Source of the DNA: JANXAZ01 sp964504655
GTDB taxonomy: Bacteria > Pseudomonadota > Alphaproteobacteria > Geminicoccales > Geminicoccaceae
Reading direction: 5' to 3'
DNA length: 64,000 bases
Assembly: GCA_964504655.1 (NCBI GenBank)
Contig: CAZDFD010000004.1
Span: forward strand, 1-64,000
Both the position numbers and the translations under genes were made by a program. Shown in pieces: positions 43,145 through 52,038 of the stretch (position 1 is the first letter of the stretch; every line of letters begins with the position of its first letter). Under the pieces are notes generated by a model, which was not told the origin of the DNA, did no database searches, and saw only the letters and a list, made by a program, of their open reading frames with translations.

Positions 43145-44115
43145 TCGCGCGGCGGACCCTGGTCGCGACCACCGCCGCGGCGATCGGCGCCGGGGTCGCT
43201 GCGGCCGGCTACCGGCTCGCCGCATCCGCCCGGCCGCGCTTCGTCGAGCTGGCGATGAGCGAGCCCGGCGATATCCCGACCGCGATCGCCGTCGGGCCCG
43301 ACGGCACCGTCTGGTTCACGCTGGACAATGCGGCGGCGATCGGCCGGATCCGCGACGGCCGGCTGGAGCGCCTGGCCAAGCCGGGGCGGAACCTCGAGCC
43401 GGTCGGGCTCGCCGTGACCGCCGACGGGGCCGCCTGGTTCGCCGACCTGCCGGCGCACGCGCTGCTCCGGGTCGACCCGTCCGGGGCCGTGAGTTCGGTC
43501 GCGCTCGGCACGCCGACCGTCCGGGTCGGCCGGATCGCCGCCGCCCGCGACGGATCGCTCTGGTTCGCCGAGGGCGCCATGCACAGCATCACCCGCCTCG
43601 CGGGCGGGGTCCTGACCCGCCATTCGGTGCGCTACGTCGACGCCGGGCCGTTCGGGGTCTCCGTGGCACCCGACGGCGTGGTCTGGGCGACCCTGCAGCG
43701 GGCCGGCCGGCTCGTGCGGATCGAGCCGGGCGGGCGGGTCGAGCTGGTCGAGCTGCCGCGCAGCGCCGCGGCACCCTCCGACCTCGTGGCGCACGCCGAC
43801 GGCAGCGTCTCGGTCCTGGCGTTCCGCGGCAACCGCATCCTGCGCTGGCGCGCCGGCCGCATCGAGGAGGTCGAGCTCGGCCACGAGAGCGCCGGGCTCA
43901 GCGGCCTCGCGGCGGCACCGGACGGCAGCCTCTGGTTCGCCATGGCGCGGCGCGGCGCGCTCGGCCGGCTCGCCGGCTCCAGGATCGAGACCTTCCCCCT
44001 GCCGCGCGGTCGTGCCCTGCCGTTCGACGTCGCGGTCGATCCGGCCGGCACGGTCTGGTACACCGACATCGCGGGCTTCGTCGGTCGCCTGGAGGGGGTG
44101 ACGGCGGCGGTCTGA
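43141..44115 (+). CDS. Vgb/SMP-30-like beta-propeller protein
   Basis: A 324-residue seven-bladed propeller resembling virginiamycin B lyase (repeats of PDGTVWFT, DGAAWFAD, RDGSLWFAE, PDGVVWAT, PDGSLWFA, PAGTVWYTD). The N-terminus (IARRTLVATTAAAIGAGVAA) is a Tat-like signal or anchor. GTG at 43141 overlaps the previous stop as GTGA. Lyase activity is not assured because many members of the fold are binding proteins. Confidence 0.8.
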   Translation: MIARRTLVATTAAAIGAGVAAAGYRLAASARPRFVELAMSEPGDIPTAIAVGPDGTVWFTLDNAAAIGRIRDGRLERLAKPGRNLEPVGLAVTADGAAWFADLPAHALLRVDPSGAVSSVALGTPTVRVGRIAAARDGSLWFAEGAMHSITRLAGGVLTRHSVRYVDAGPFGVSVAPDGVVWATLQRAGRLVRIEPGGRVELVELPRSAAAPSDLVAHADGSVSVLAFRGNRILRWRAGRIEEVELGHESAGLSGLAAAPDGSLWFAMARRGALGRLAGSRIETFPLPRGRALPFDVAVDPAGTVWYTDIAGFVGRLEGVTAAV

Positions 44116-44136
44116 GGGGTCGCGGCCGCGTCTCCC

Positions 44137-45999
44137 TCATCCCTCGACGGCGACGTGGCGGGACCGCGCCACGCAGCCGGCCGGCGCGGCCTCGGCGCGG
44201 GGGTCCTCGGCCGTGAGGCTCGCCGCGGCCGGATCGGGGGACCGGCGCGGCCGTCGGGCGGCCGGCACCTCGCCGGCGGCCGCCGAGCCGGCGGCCGGCC
44301 AGTGCCGGTCGAGGTGCGCGAGCGTGCGCGCCACGAGGATCGCGCGGGAGGCCGGATCGCTGAAGGCGTGGTTGGCCTCGGACAGGACCTCGACCTCGAG
44401 CGCGTCCTCCTCCAGCCGTCCGCGCCGCCCCCGGATCACCCGGTCGAACAGCGCCAGCCCGGGGTCGTCGGCGGCGTAGAGGACGAGGACGCGGACACCG
44501 CGCCGGGCGAGCCCGGCGAGCCAGCGCCCGGGCCGGGAGAGGCCGGCCGCGAGCCGCCCGGCCGGGCCCGGCAGCCGCAGCGCGAGGCGGGCGGCGAGCC
44601 GCTCGCCCAGGACCCGGACCGCCGGCACGAGGTCGCCGCGGCCGCGCAGACCCTGCCACCAGGTGGTGGCGCGCGACAGCGTCGCGAGGATCGCCCGGGT
44701 GCGCGCGAACACCAGGGGATGGAAGGGCCGCCAGCCGAACCGCGGCAGGTTGACGAGCACGAGCCCGGCGAGGCGCGGGTGGGCGCGTGCGGCGTGGAAG
44801 GCCATGAAGGCGCCGGAGCACACCCCGACCGCGACCACCCGCCGCGCGCCCTCGGAGGCCAGGAGCTCGACCCCCTCGTGGACATCGGCGAGCGCCGCCC
44901 GACGATAGATGTCGGCCCGCCGCTCGCCCGGCAGGAGGTCGCTGTCGCCGACCCCACCCAGGTCCATGCGCAGCGTGCCGATGCCGTGACGCGCCGCCGC
45001 GCGGGCGAGCTCGACGGCGGCCCGCCCGGGCCCGACCCGGTGAGTGGCACCGGTGTTGAGGATCAGGAGGGCGGGGCGGTCGAGCGCGAGCCGGCCGCTG
45101 CCGGCCGGCCGGGTGAACACGCCGGCGAGGCGTGCGCCCACCCCGAACCTGCGGATCTCCTCGACGAAGCCGGGCCCCGCCAGACGCGCGGGCGCGGGCG
45201 CGGCGGGCTCCTTCGACGACCGCTCGGCCGCGGCGGGCGCACCGCTCTCGAGCCAGGCGGTGAGCCCTCTGAAGCAGTCGGCCGGCGACTGCGAGAGGAT
45301 CGGATCGCGGACCAGCTCGGCATAGCCCGCGAGCGGCTCGGCCTCGAGCGCGACCCCGGCCCGCCGCCAGCTCGCCAGGAGCCCGGCGGGGAGCCGCACG
45401 TCCGGCCGCTCGAGCAGGAGGACGCGGCGCGCCGGCGGCTCGGGGCGGGCGAGCGGGTCGAGCCCGGCCAGCGCCGCCAGGGCCGGCGCCTCCAGGAGGA
45501 ACCCGCCGGCGACGAGGCCACCTTCCGCCAGGACCGCCGAGCCGTGATCGTCGGGGCCGCCCTCGGCCAGCCGGGCCCAGGCGCGCAGCTCGCGCACGCA
45601 GGCCCGCCCGGATGCCGGCGGCGCGAGCAGGGCGAGCCGCTCGACACCACCCAGGCGGAAGGCCGCCTCGGCTGCCAGCAGCGCTCCGAGGCGCAGCCCC
45701 ACGAGGGCGAGCTCGCTCGCCTGCGTGTGGCCCCGGAGCCAGCCGGCGGCGGTCGTGACCGCTTCGACCCAGGCCTCGACGAGCGGCGTGCCGGGCGCCG
45801 GATCGAGCGAGTCGCCACTGCCCGGCAGGTCGAGGCGAAGGCACGGCAGGCCGCCGGCCGCTAGGTCGTCGGCGAGCCGACGCAGGCTGCGGTGCACGCA
45901 CAGGGCCTCGAAACCCCAGGGAGGGCACAGGATCACCCCGCGCCGACCCGGCGCGGGATGGAGCCAGCCGGCGCATCCGGCGATCGCCACCGGGATCAC
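44137..45999 (-). CDS. Fused double alpha/beta hydrolase, exosortase-A-associated type
   Basis: A 620-residue protein made of two alpha/beta-hydrolase domains. Domain 1 (about 1-250) has a GLRLG elbow at 101-105, with Arg where Ser is expected. Domain 2 (about 280-570) has GVCSG at 392-396, with Cys394 as candidate nucleophile, then YAADDPG (Asp) and SEANHAFSD (His). These elbows resemble the two separate hydrolases known next to exosortase A in EPS/PEP-CTERM loci; that match is recalled, not searched. The GTG start overlaps the GH2 stop as GTGA. It is the last gene of the carrier-protein operon and may release an acyl or aminoacyl group. Confidence 0.82.
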   Translation of the reverse strand: MIPVAIAGCAGWLHPAPGRRGVILCPPWGFEALCVHRSLRRLADDLAAGGLPCLRLDLPGSGDSLDPAPGTPLVEAWVEAVTTAAGWLRGHTQASELALVGLRLGALLAAEAAFRLGGVERLALLAPPASGRACVRELRAWARLAEGGPDDHGSAVLAEGGLVAGGFLLEAPALAALAGLDPLARPEPPARRVLLLERPDVRLPAGLLASWRRAGVALEAEPLAGYAELVRDPILSQSPADCFRGLTAWLESGAPAAAERSSKEPAAPAPARLAGPGFVEEIRRFGVGARLAGVFTRPAGSGRLALDRPALLILNTGATHRVGPGRAAVELARAAARHGIGTLRMDLGGVGDSDLLPGERRADIYRRAALADVHEGVELLASEGARRVVAVGVCSGAFMAFHAARAHPRLAGLVLVNLPRFGWRPFHPLVFARTRAILATLSRATTWWQGLRGRGDLVPAVRVLGERLAARLALRLPGPAGRLAAGLSRPGRWLAGLARRGVRVLVLYAADDPGLALFDRVIRGRRGRLEEDALEVEVLSEANHAFSDPASRAILVARTLAHLDRHWPAAGSAAAGEVPAARRPRRSPDPAAASLTAEDPRAEAAPAGCVARSRHVAVEG

Positions 46000-48512
46000 G
46001 GGGTGCCTCCGCACCGCACGGTGCCGGCCGCGTAGGCGAGCGGTGCCGGGCAGTCGAGGCTGCCGACCCGGCCGCGGGGCGATCCTCCGGGCTCGCCGCC
46101 GAGGGGCTCCAGGCGGACCAGCCGGTCGTCGCCGGGCGGCAGATGGAACCAAGCCCGGGCGGCCCGGAAGGCCGGGTCGTCGACCTGCACGAAGCGGGCG
46201 AGCCGTCGGCAGCGCAGCCGGAGCGCCCAGCCGCGCTCGTCCTGCTCGAGGTCGACCTCGAGCCCCGGATCCGGCCACCCGGGTGCGAGCCCTCCCGGCA
46301 GATGGACCGCCTCGTCGAGAAGCTCCCCGGTCGGCGGGTCGATCGCCCGGGCGACCACCGCATCGTGCTGCGGCGGGCCGAAGCGGTAGGCGCGGGTCAG
46401 GTCGTGGAAACCCGCGAGCAGCGCGTCGGCCGGGACGGTCACGCTGCCGCGCCCCGCCACGCCGAGCTCGCGCGCGCCGCGCGCCACGATGGTGCGGCCG
46501 TCGCGCAGGCAGACCAGGTCGAGGCGGATCGGGCGCGGCTCGGCGCGCTCGTTGAGGAGGTGGAGGGCCAGACCGTCCAGGCCCTCGTCGGTGAGCAGCA
46601 GCTGGAGCGGCTGCAGCACCTGGGCCATCCCGTGCCAGGCGGGCTTCGGCGACCCGAACGCGTCAAGGAGCCCGAAGCCCATTCCCGGCGCCAGATCGCG
46701 GGCGTGCCAGACGAGCGCGCCACGACAGGGCGATCCGGGACGGCGCCATTCGCCCAGGACGCGGCGGACGAGCTCGACCGACACCGCCCGGGACAGCTCG
46801 AGCCAGCGCTCGGGATGCTCCCGCCGCAGGCGTCGGGCGGGCAGGCCCGTGAGCTCCTCGAGATAGTGCTCGCGGACGTCCTCGAAGTCCCAGCTGGCGT
46901 CCCGGTCGCGCGGCACCAGCGCCTTCCAGCGCGGATCGTGGCCGACGCCGACCCTGGCCTCGACGATGCGCGCGAGGCTCGCCGGCTCCGGCAGCTGCGC
47001 CAGGGCCAGGCACTCGGCCGCGAACCGCGGCGGCGCGGCGCGCGCCTCGGCGAGCGGTCGCAGATAGGCGCCGACGCCGTAGGCGTGGCTCGGCCCTTCC
47101 CCGACCGAGAAGGGCTGCGGTCCGCCCTCGGGGGTGTGCGGAAGGAACGCCAGCCCCGGCCGCCGCCGCTCGACCAGCGCCTCGATCTCCCGGGCGAGCG
47201 CGGCCCAGCGCGGTGCGGCCCCGGCCCACTGGCCCATCATCGCCGCCTGCTGGGCGATCTCGCTGCCACCGCACAGGAGCGCGAGGGAGGGGTGGCGGGC
47301 GGTCCGGTCGAGCAGCTGTTCGACCTCGGCCAGGAGCGAGGCTCGCCAGGCGGGATCCTCGAGGGGATAGTCGAGATTGGCGAGCATCAGGTCCTGCCAG
47401 ACCAGGATGCCGAGCTCGTCGCAGAGCTCGTGGAAGCCGTGGTCCTCGTAGACGGCCACGCCCGGGACGCGCAGCATGTTGGCGCCGGCCTCGCGCAGGA
47501 GCCGAAGCGCCGGCGCGCACGCCGCCCGACTGCCGTCGAGGGAGACCGGATCGACCGGCATCCAGACGGCGCCGCGGGCGAAGACCGGGACGCCGTTCAC
47601 GCGGAAGCCGAAGCCGCGGCCGTCCGGCCCGCGATCGACGGTGATCGTGCGGAACCCGACCGATCCGAGCTCGAGCCGCTCGCCGCCGATCCGGAGCGCG
47701 AGCGGATGGAGGCGAGGCTCGCCATGGGTCCAGGGCCACCAGGGCTCGACGCCGGCGAGCTCGAGCTCGACCCCGAGCCGCCCGGGACCGGCCCGCGACA
47801 GGGGCAGGGGGCGATCCCCGAGCAGCGCCACGCCATCCGGCAGGGGCCCGTCCCGCCAGTCGGCCGCGAGCTCGAGCGCGAGCCGCGCGGAGCCGCCGGC
47901 CCAGCCGGTCCGAAGGCGCAGCTCGCGGACCTCGAGCGGCCCCGTCTGCTCGACCAGGGCGAGGCCGCGCCAGGGCCCGACGATGTCAACGGGCGGGCAC
48001 CAGCCCGGCATGTGCCCGATGAGCGTGGTGCGGACGTGCCGCAGACCGGGCGTGGCGATCATCGGCACCGGCCAGCGGCCGCGCGACGGCCGCGTCGCCA
48101 AGGCCGGCGCCAGGGCGCGGAAGACGAGGTACAGGCTCTCCCCACCCACGAGCTCGACGGGGAGCCGGTGGGCCCGGAACATGCTCTCCGAGCGCAGCAG
48201 CAGCCGGTCGTCGAGCCAGACCTCGGCGAGCGTGGCGAGCCCGTCCAGGACGAGCGTGCAGCGGCCCTGGTGGGCGAGGTGCAGCCGGTACCAGGCGTCC
48301 CGGTCGTGCAGCGGCGTCGGGCGGGCGCGCGACCAGAGGCCGGCCGCCTCGAGCGCCTGCGCGACCGTTCCCGGGACCGGCGCGGGTATCCACTCGAGGC
48401 TCGCCGGCAGCTCGCCCGGTCGGGTCGCGGCGCCGGGTGGGGTGAGCGCCAAGGCGAACCCCCGATCGAGCGGGATCCGGCGCTCGCTCGTGCCGGCCAG
48501 CGGCCGGGTCAC
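45996..48512 (-). CDS. GH2-like glycoside hydrolase (beta-mannosidase-type)
   Basis: An 838-residue protein with the GH2 order of sugar-binding domain (to about 180), immunoglobulin-like domain, TIM barrel (about 300-500) and C-terminal beta domains. The acid/base Glu is probably 418 in LLCGGSEIA, where most mannosidases have the Asn-Glu pair. The nucleophile is probably Glu500 (RFAAECLALAQLPE). WHARDLAPGMGFGLLDAFG fits the C-terminal barrel part. It has no signal peptide. GTG at 48512 overlaps the DUF1839 stop as GTGA. Its position between carrier-protein genes and the hydrolase suggests work on an intracellular glycoside. Confidence 0.83.
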   Translation of the reverse strand: MTRPLAGTSERRIPLDRGFALALTPPGAATRPGELPASLEWIPAPVPGTVAQALEAAGLWSRARPTPLHDRDAWYRLHLAHQGRCTLVLDGLATLAEVWLDDRLLLRSESMFRAHRLPVELVGGESLYLVFRALAPALATRPSRGRWPVPMIATPGLRHVRTTLIGHMPGWCPPVDIVGPWRGLALVEQTGPLEVRELRLRTGWAGGSARLALELAADWRDGPLPDGVALLGDRPLPLSRAGPGRLGVELELAGVEPWWPWTHGEPRLHPLALRIGGERLELGSVGFRTITVDRGPDGRGFGFRVNGVPVFARGAVWMPVDPVSLDGSRAACAPALRLLREAGANMLRVPGVAVYEDHGFHELCDELGILVWQDLMLANLDYPLEDPAWRASLLAEVEQLLDRTARHPSLALLCGGSEIAQQAAMMGQWAGAAPRWAALAREIEALVERRRPGLAFLPHTPEGGPQPFSVGEGPSHAYGVGAYLRPLAEARAAPPRFAAECLALAQLPEPASLARIVEARVGVGHDPRWKALVPRDRDASWDFEDVREHYLEELTGLPARRLRREHPERWLELSRAVSVELVRRVLGEWRRPGSPCRGALVWHARDLAPGMGFGLLDAFGSPKPAWHGMAQVLQPLQLLLTDEGLDGLALHLLNERAEPRPIRLDLVCLRDGRTIVARGARELGVAGRGSVTVPADALLAGFHDLTRAYRFGPPQHDAVVARAIDPPTGELLDEAVHLPGGLAPGWPDPGLEVDLEQDERGWALRLRCRRLARFVQVDDPAFRAARAWFHLPPGDDRLVRLEPLGGEPGGSPRGRVGSLDCPAPLAYAAGTVRCGGTP

Positions 48513-49495
48513 GGGAGCGGCCTCGGTCGCGGCCGGAGAGCGGCCAGGGCCGAAGCCCGCGACCGATGGATCCGGTCGAGGAACGGGCCGGGATCGACCG
48601 GCCGGCGGCGATGCACCGCCCGCGCCAGCTGCAGCTGCAGGAGCCGCGCCTCGCGCGCCACCTCGAGGCACGGCTCGATCGCGGCGACACCGCCCGGAGC
48701 CCCCACGGCGGCGAGCCAGTGCAGGTGGCTCGCGAGCAGCTCGAAGGCGGCGCCCAGCTGCCGCGGCAGGTTGAACGCCCAGCGGTGGAACGCCTCGAGC
48801 GGGCCCGCCAGCAGCCGGTCCAGCTGGCCCGGGAGGTCGGCGCGCCAGGCCTCGATCGGATCCTCCTCCGGCAGGCTCGCGAGGTGGACGGCCAACCGCT
48901 CGCGGGCGATGCGCGCGAGGGCCCCGGCGCCGGGGGCGCGGCGCCGCTCGACCAGCTCGGCGTAGGGCGGCAGGAGATCGGGGCGATCCGCATGCCCGGG
49001 ACCGCGGCGCAGCAGGCCGTCGGCGTCCACCCCTTCGACCTCGAACCAGCCGGCATTGTGGACATAGGCGAGCCGGCCGCGGTCGGGGTCGAGCGCGGTC
49101 ACGGCGATCGTGGTCTTGGCGTGCTCGCGGTGCCAGGTGGTGGCGCGGGTGTCGGGCAGATGGAACGCGTCGACCTCGAGCAGCACGAGGCGGCCGCGGG
49201 CGAGCTGCGCCGCGACGTGCGGCTCGATCCCCTCGAACAGTGCGAGCTCGACGACGCGCAGCCCGAACAGCGCCTCGAGGTCGGCCAGGGGCGGCTTGAG
49301 GAAGGTGAACTGGTCGCCCTCGTAGGTCACCGCCGCGGCGAACCCGAGCGCCGCCTCGGGCGGATGGCCGAGCGCCGCCAGGAGCTCGATCCAGAGATCG
49401 GCGTAGCAGGAGGTCTCCGGCCACAGCCGCCCGGCATCGTGCAGCGGGTGCGGCGCGCGCGGCCCGCCCGCCAGGGCGACGAGCGGGCCGGCCAC
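48509..49495 (-). CDS. DUF1839 family protein
   Basis: A 328-residue protein that matches the DUF1839 family by its pattern (ETSCYADLWIELLAALG, AAVTYEGDQFTFLKPP, VVELALFEG, LLEVDAFHLPDT, and HREHAKTTIAVTALD). The N-terminal half looks like a Cys/His papain-like or NlpC-like arrangement with Cys30 and His in DAFHLPD and WHREHAKTTI. I regard a catalytic role as possible. DUF1839 members are often encoded next to amino acid:[carrier protein] ligases. It starts 4 bases after the ligase stop. Confidence 0.8.
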   Translation of the reverse strand: MAGPLVALAGGPRAPHPLHDAGRLWPETSCYADLWIELLAALGHPPEAALGFAAAVTYEGDQFTFLKPPLADLEALFGLRVVELALFEGIEPHVAAQLARGRLVLLEVDAFHLPDTRATTWHREHAKTTIAVTALDPDRGRLAYVHNAGWFEVEGVDADGLLRRGPGHADRPDLLPPYAELVERRRAPGAGALARIARERLAVHLASLPEEDPIEAWRADLPGQLDRLLAGPLEAFHRWAFNLPRQLGAAFELLASHLHWLAAVGAPGGVAAIEPCLEVAREARLLQLQLARAVHRRRPVDPGPFLDRIHRSRASALAALRPRPRPLP

Positions 49496-49499
49496 GGCG

Positions 49500-50414
49500 T
49501 CAGCTCCAGAGCACCGCCCGCACCGCCGACGGCCAGGCGCGCGGGTCGAGCCCGTGATGGCGGAGCAGGCCGAGCGCCAGCCGCTCGAGCCCGAAGCCGA
49601 CGCAGGCGCTGTGGGCGACCTCGCCCGCGGCGGTGCGCAGCTCGAAGGCGCGGCCGAAATGGTCCTGATGGTAGTTGAACGACAGGCAGGCGGTCGGCGG
49701 CGCGCCCTCCAGGATCGGCACCAGCAGCTCGAACTTGAGGCCCTGGTCGCGCTGGCTCGTGGCCATCACCCTACCGCCCCGGCCGAAGAACGGGTCGTGC
49801 GCGACGTCGACCGTGCAGGGCAGGGCGAGCCGCTCGACCAAACGCTGGCCACGCTCGAGCCAGAGGGCGCGGAAGGCCACGACCTGCTCGGCGCTGCCGA
49901 GGCGGACCTGCTCGCGCATGCGGAACAGCTGCAGACGGGTCGGCTCGTCGGAGGGCTCGTGGCGGAAGCACCAGGAGGAGACGTCGACGAGCGCCCCCCC
50001 GGCCGGCAGCGGCCCGCGCGCCGCGAGCGTCGGATAGACCGGGTAGCAGGCCGCCGGGGTGAGCACGAGCCGGGTCGGGCGCTGCGCGGCGGTCCAGTCG
50101 CGCCCCGCCTGCAGCTCGGCCAGGAGCGTCTGGTGCAGGCGCTCGTCGCCCGCGAAGGCGTGCACGGTGCCGGCCAGGTGCGGGAAGCTCTTGAAGTAGC
50201 CGCTGCGCTCGAACACCGGCCGCGGCAGCGCCGGCGGGAAGCGCAGGAGCTCGGCCGCGTCGTCGCGGGCGAGCTCGCTCACCAGCGCCTCGATCCGGTC
50301 GAGGACGTCCTCGAGCAGGGCGCTGCGGCCGTAGAGCCCGGGCACGCCCGAGGGGACCAGGAGGCCGGCCTCGATCAGACGGCCGAGAAGGTCGGTCTCG
50401 AGGGTGATGGTCAT
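49500..50414 (-). CDS. Amino acid:[carrier protein] ligase (class II aaRS-like)
   Basis: A 304-residue homolog of the catalytic core of atypical seryl-tRNA synthetase without the tRNA-binding arm. Such enzymes activate Gly or Ala and load it onto a phosphopantetheine carrier protein. Class II motif 2 reads CFRHEPSDEPTRLQLFRMRE; motif 3 is GFGLERLALGLL. Candidate zinc ligands are Cys123, Glu168 and Cys271; spacings of 45 and 103 equal those I recall for the Bradyrhizobium enzyme (Cys131, Glu176, Cys279). The ATG overlaps the previous stop as ATGA. The carrier is presumably the protein at 51559-51822. Confidence 0.92.
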   Translation of the reverse strand: MTITLETDLLGRLIEAGLLVPSGVPGLYGRSALLEDVLDRIEALVSELARDDAAELLRFPPALPRPVFERSGYFKSFPHLAGTVHAFAGDERLHQTLLAELQAGRDWTAAQRPTRLVLTPAACYPVYPTLAARGPLPAGGALVDVSSWCFRHEPSDEPTRLQLFRMREQVRLGSAEQVVAFRALWLERGQRLVERLALPCTVDVAHDPFFGRGGRVMATSQRDQGLKFELLVPILEGAPPTACLSFNYHQDHFGRAFELRTAAGEVAHSACVGFGLERLALGLLRHHGLDPRAWPSAVRAVLWS

Positions 50415-51562
50415 GCCAGCGGCTCCGGCTCGTCCTTGACCGCGAGCAGGAGGCTCGCGGAGTGTGCGGCGATGCGGTCGTTGTTGATCATGACCTGGGC
50501 CGAGAGCAGGTCGCGGAGCGGCCGGGCGACGCTCCAGGGGCCGTCGTTGCGATAGCCGGCGATGCCGGTCACGAGCAGCGCCTGCTCGGCGGCCCGCAGG
50601 CAATGCCGCGAGGTCCAGGTCTTGAGGTTGTTGAGCGCCAGCGCCAGCGCCATCGGCGGCGGCCCGGTGGCGGCCGCCGCCTCCCAGCGGCGCGCGGCAT
50701 CGAGGATCGTGGCGCGCACGGCCTGGAGCGCGCTCACCGCCTCGACCAGGCGGGAGGCGCCGGGCGGCGTCTCGCCCGGGCGCCGCCGCGCCGCGGCGCG
50801 CAGGAAGGCGCGCGCCCGGCCGACCGCATCGGCGGCGATCCCCGCCCAGAGCGCACTCCAGAGGATGTGGGTGACGGGCAGCATGGTGCGCTCGGAGATG
50901 TCGACATAGGGCTCGGGCAGGAGCCGGTCGGCCGGTGCGTCGACGTGCAGCCAGAAGCCGTCGGAGCAGGTGCCGCGCATGCCCATCGCGTCCCAGCCCG
51001 AGGTCCGCTCCAGCCGGTAGTCGGGGCGCAGCGCCACGATCAGGACCTGGTCGCCGGGCGGGGCGTCCGGCGCCCGCCGCGCCGTGGCGAGCACCCCGTC
51101 GGCCTGCTCGCCATAGGAGATGACGATGGCGTTCTTGGCGAGCCGCAGCCGCTCGCCGGCCGCCTCGACCGCGCAGACGCTCGCCCGCACGTCGCCGCCG
51201 ACGCCGGCCTCGCTCGTGGCCGAGGCCAGGAGCAGCTGCTCGGCCGCCAGCCGGGCCAGCAGCCGCGCGTGGAACGGCGAGCCCCGGCCATGGCGCAGGA
51301 GGCACGCCACCTGGATCTGGTGCATGGCGAACACCATCGCCGTCGAGCCGCAGTGGCGGCCGAGCGCGTGCGCCATCTCGGCGATCTCGCCGAGCCCGGC
51401 GCCCTCGCCGCCGAGCTCGACCGGCACCATGGCGCCCAGGAGTCGCTCGGCCCGCAGCGCCGCCATCGCCTCGTGCGGGAAGCGGCCCTCGCGGTCGACC
51501 GCCTCGGCGTGCGCCGCCGCGACCTCGGTCGCGACCCGCCGGGCGCGCGCGAGCGCGCTCAC
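50411..51562 (-). CDS. Acyl-CoA-dehydrogenase-like flavoprotein
   Basis: A 383-residue member of the acyl-CoA dehydrogenase superfamily (LGRHCGSTAMVFAMHQIQVA, SATSEAGVGGDVRAS, GMRGTCSDGFWL, SRHCLRAAEQALLVTGIAGY). It probably binds FAD. The usual catalytic Glu region is not obvious, so it may oxidise an aminoacyl or acyl group bound to the carrier protein rather than acyl-CoA. GTG at 51562 overlaps the carrier-protein stop (GTGA). Confidence 0.85.
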   Translation of the reverse strand: MSALARARRVATEVAAAHAEAVDREGRFPHEAMAALRAERLLGAMVPVELGGEGAGLGEIAEMAHALGRHCGSTAMVFAMHQIQVACLLRHGRGSPFHARLLARLAAEQLLLASATSEAGVGGDVRASVCAVEAAGERLRLAKNAIVISYGEQADGVLATARRAPDAPPGDQVLIVALRPDYRLERTSGWDAMGMRGTCSDGFWLHVDAPADRLLPEPYVDISERTMLPVTHILWSALWAGIAADAVGRARAFLRAAARRRPGETPPGASRLVEAVSALQAVRATILDAARRWEAAAATGPPPMALALALNNLKTWTSRHCLRAAEQALLVTGIAGYRNDGPWSVARPLRDLLSAQVMINNDRIAAHSASLLLAVKDEPEPLA

Positions 51563-51822
51563 GCCGGGGCCCCGTCGGGCAGCAGCTCGCGCAGCGCCGC
51601 GGCGAGCGCGCCGATCGACTGGAAGGTTCGCCGCGTCAGGAGGCGGTCGGGGAACTCGACGCCGAACCGGTCCTCGAGCGCCAGCATCAGGTTGACCGTG
51701 TCGTGCGACGTCAGCCCCGCACGGTAGAGGTCGTCCTCGTCGCCGAGCGCCTCGACGTCCAGCGCCAGATAGCCTTCGCGCGCGATCAGCGCGCGGATCT
51801 CGGTCTCGACCGGCTCGGGCAC
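51559..51822 (-). CDS. Acyl/aminoacyl carrier protein
   Basis: An 87-residue four-helix carrier protein. The phosphopantetheine-attachment Ser is Ser39 (YRAGLTSHDTVNLML), following the acidic DEDDLY stretch. The second of two adjacent GTGs (51822) is chosen because GGAGG at 51829-51833 lies 6 bases away. It is the first gene of the operon, so the whole cluster is built around it. It is likely aminoacylated by the ligase two genes downstream. Confidence 0.9.
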   Translation of the reverse strand: MPEPVETEIRALIAREGYLALDVEALGDEDDLYRAGLTSHDTVNLMLALEDRFGVEFPDRLLTRRTFQSIGALAAALRELLPDGAPA

Positions 51823-52038
51823 CACCGACCTCCGTAACTCGATGCCGCGGGTGGCGCGGGCCGCCGGCCGGCGGCCGCGGACCACGCCTGTGACGGTTGC
51901 GGCGGGTCGCGGGCAAGCGCGGCCGCGCGCCCGGCGCCTCTCGGTACGAGCGATCCCCGCCCGTCCCGGCGCCCGGCGAGGTTCCCCGCCGAGCGCGACG
52001 GCGCCGACCGTCACCGCCCCTTGATAGGGCCGGCTCGG

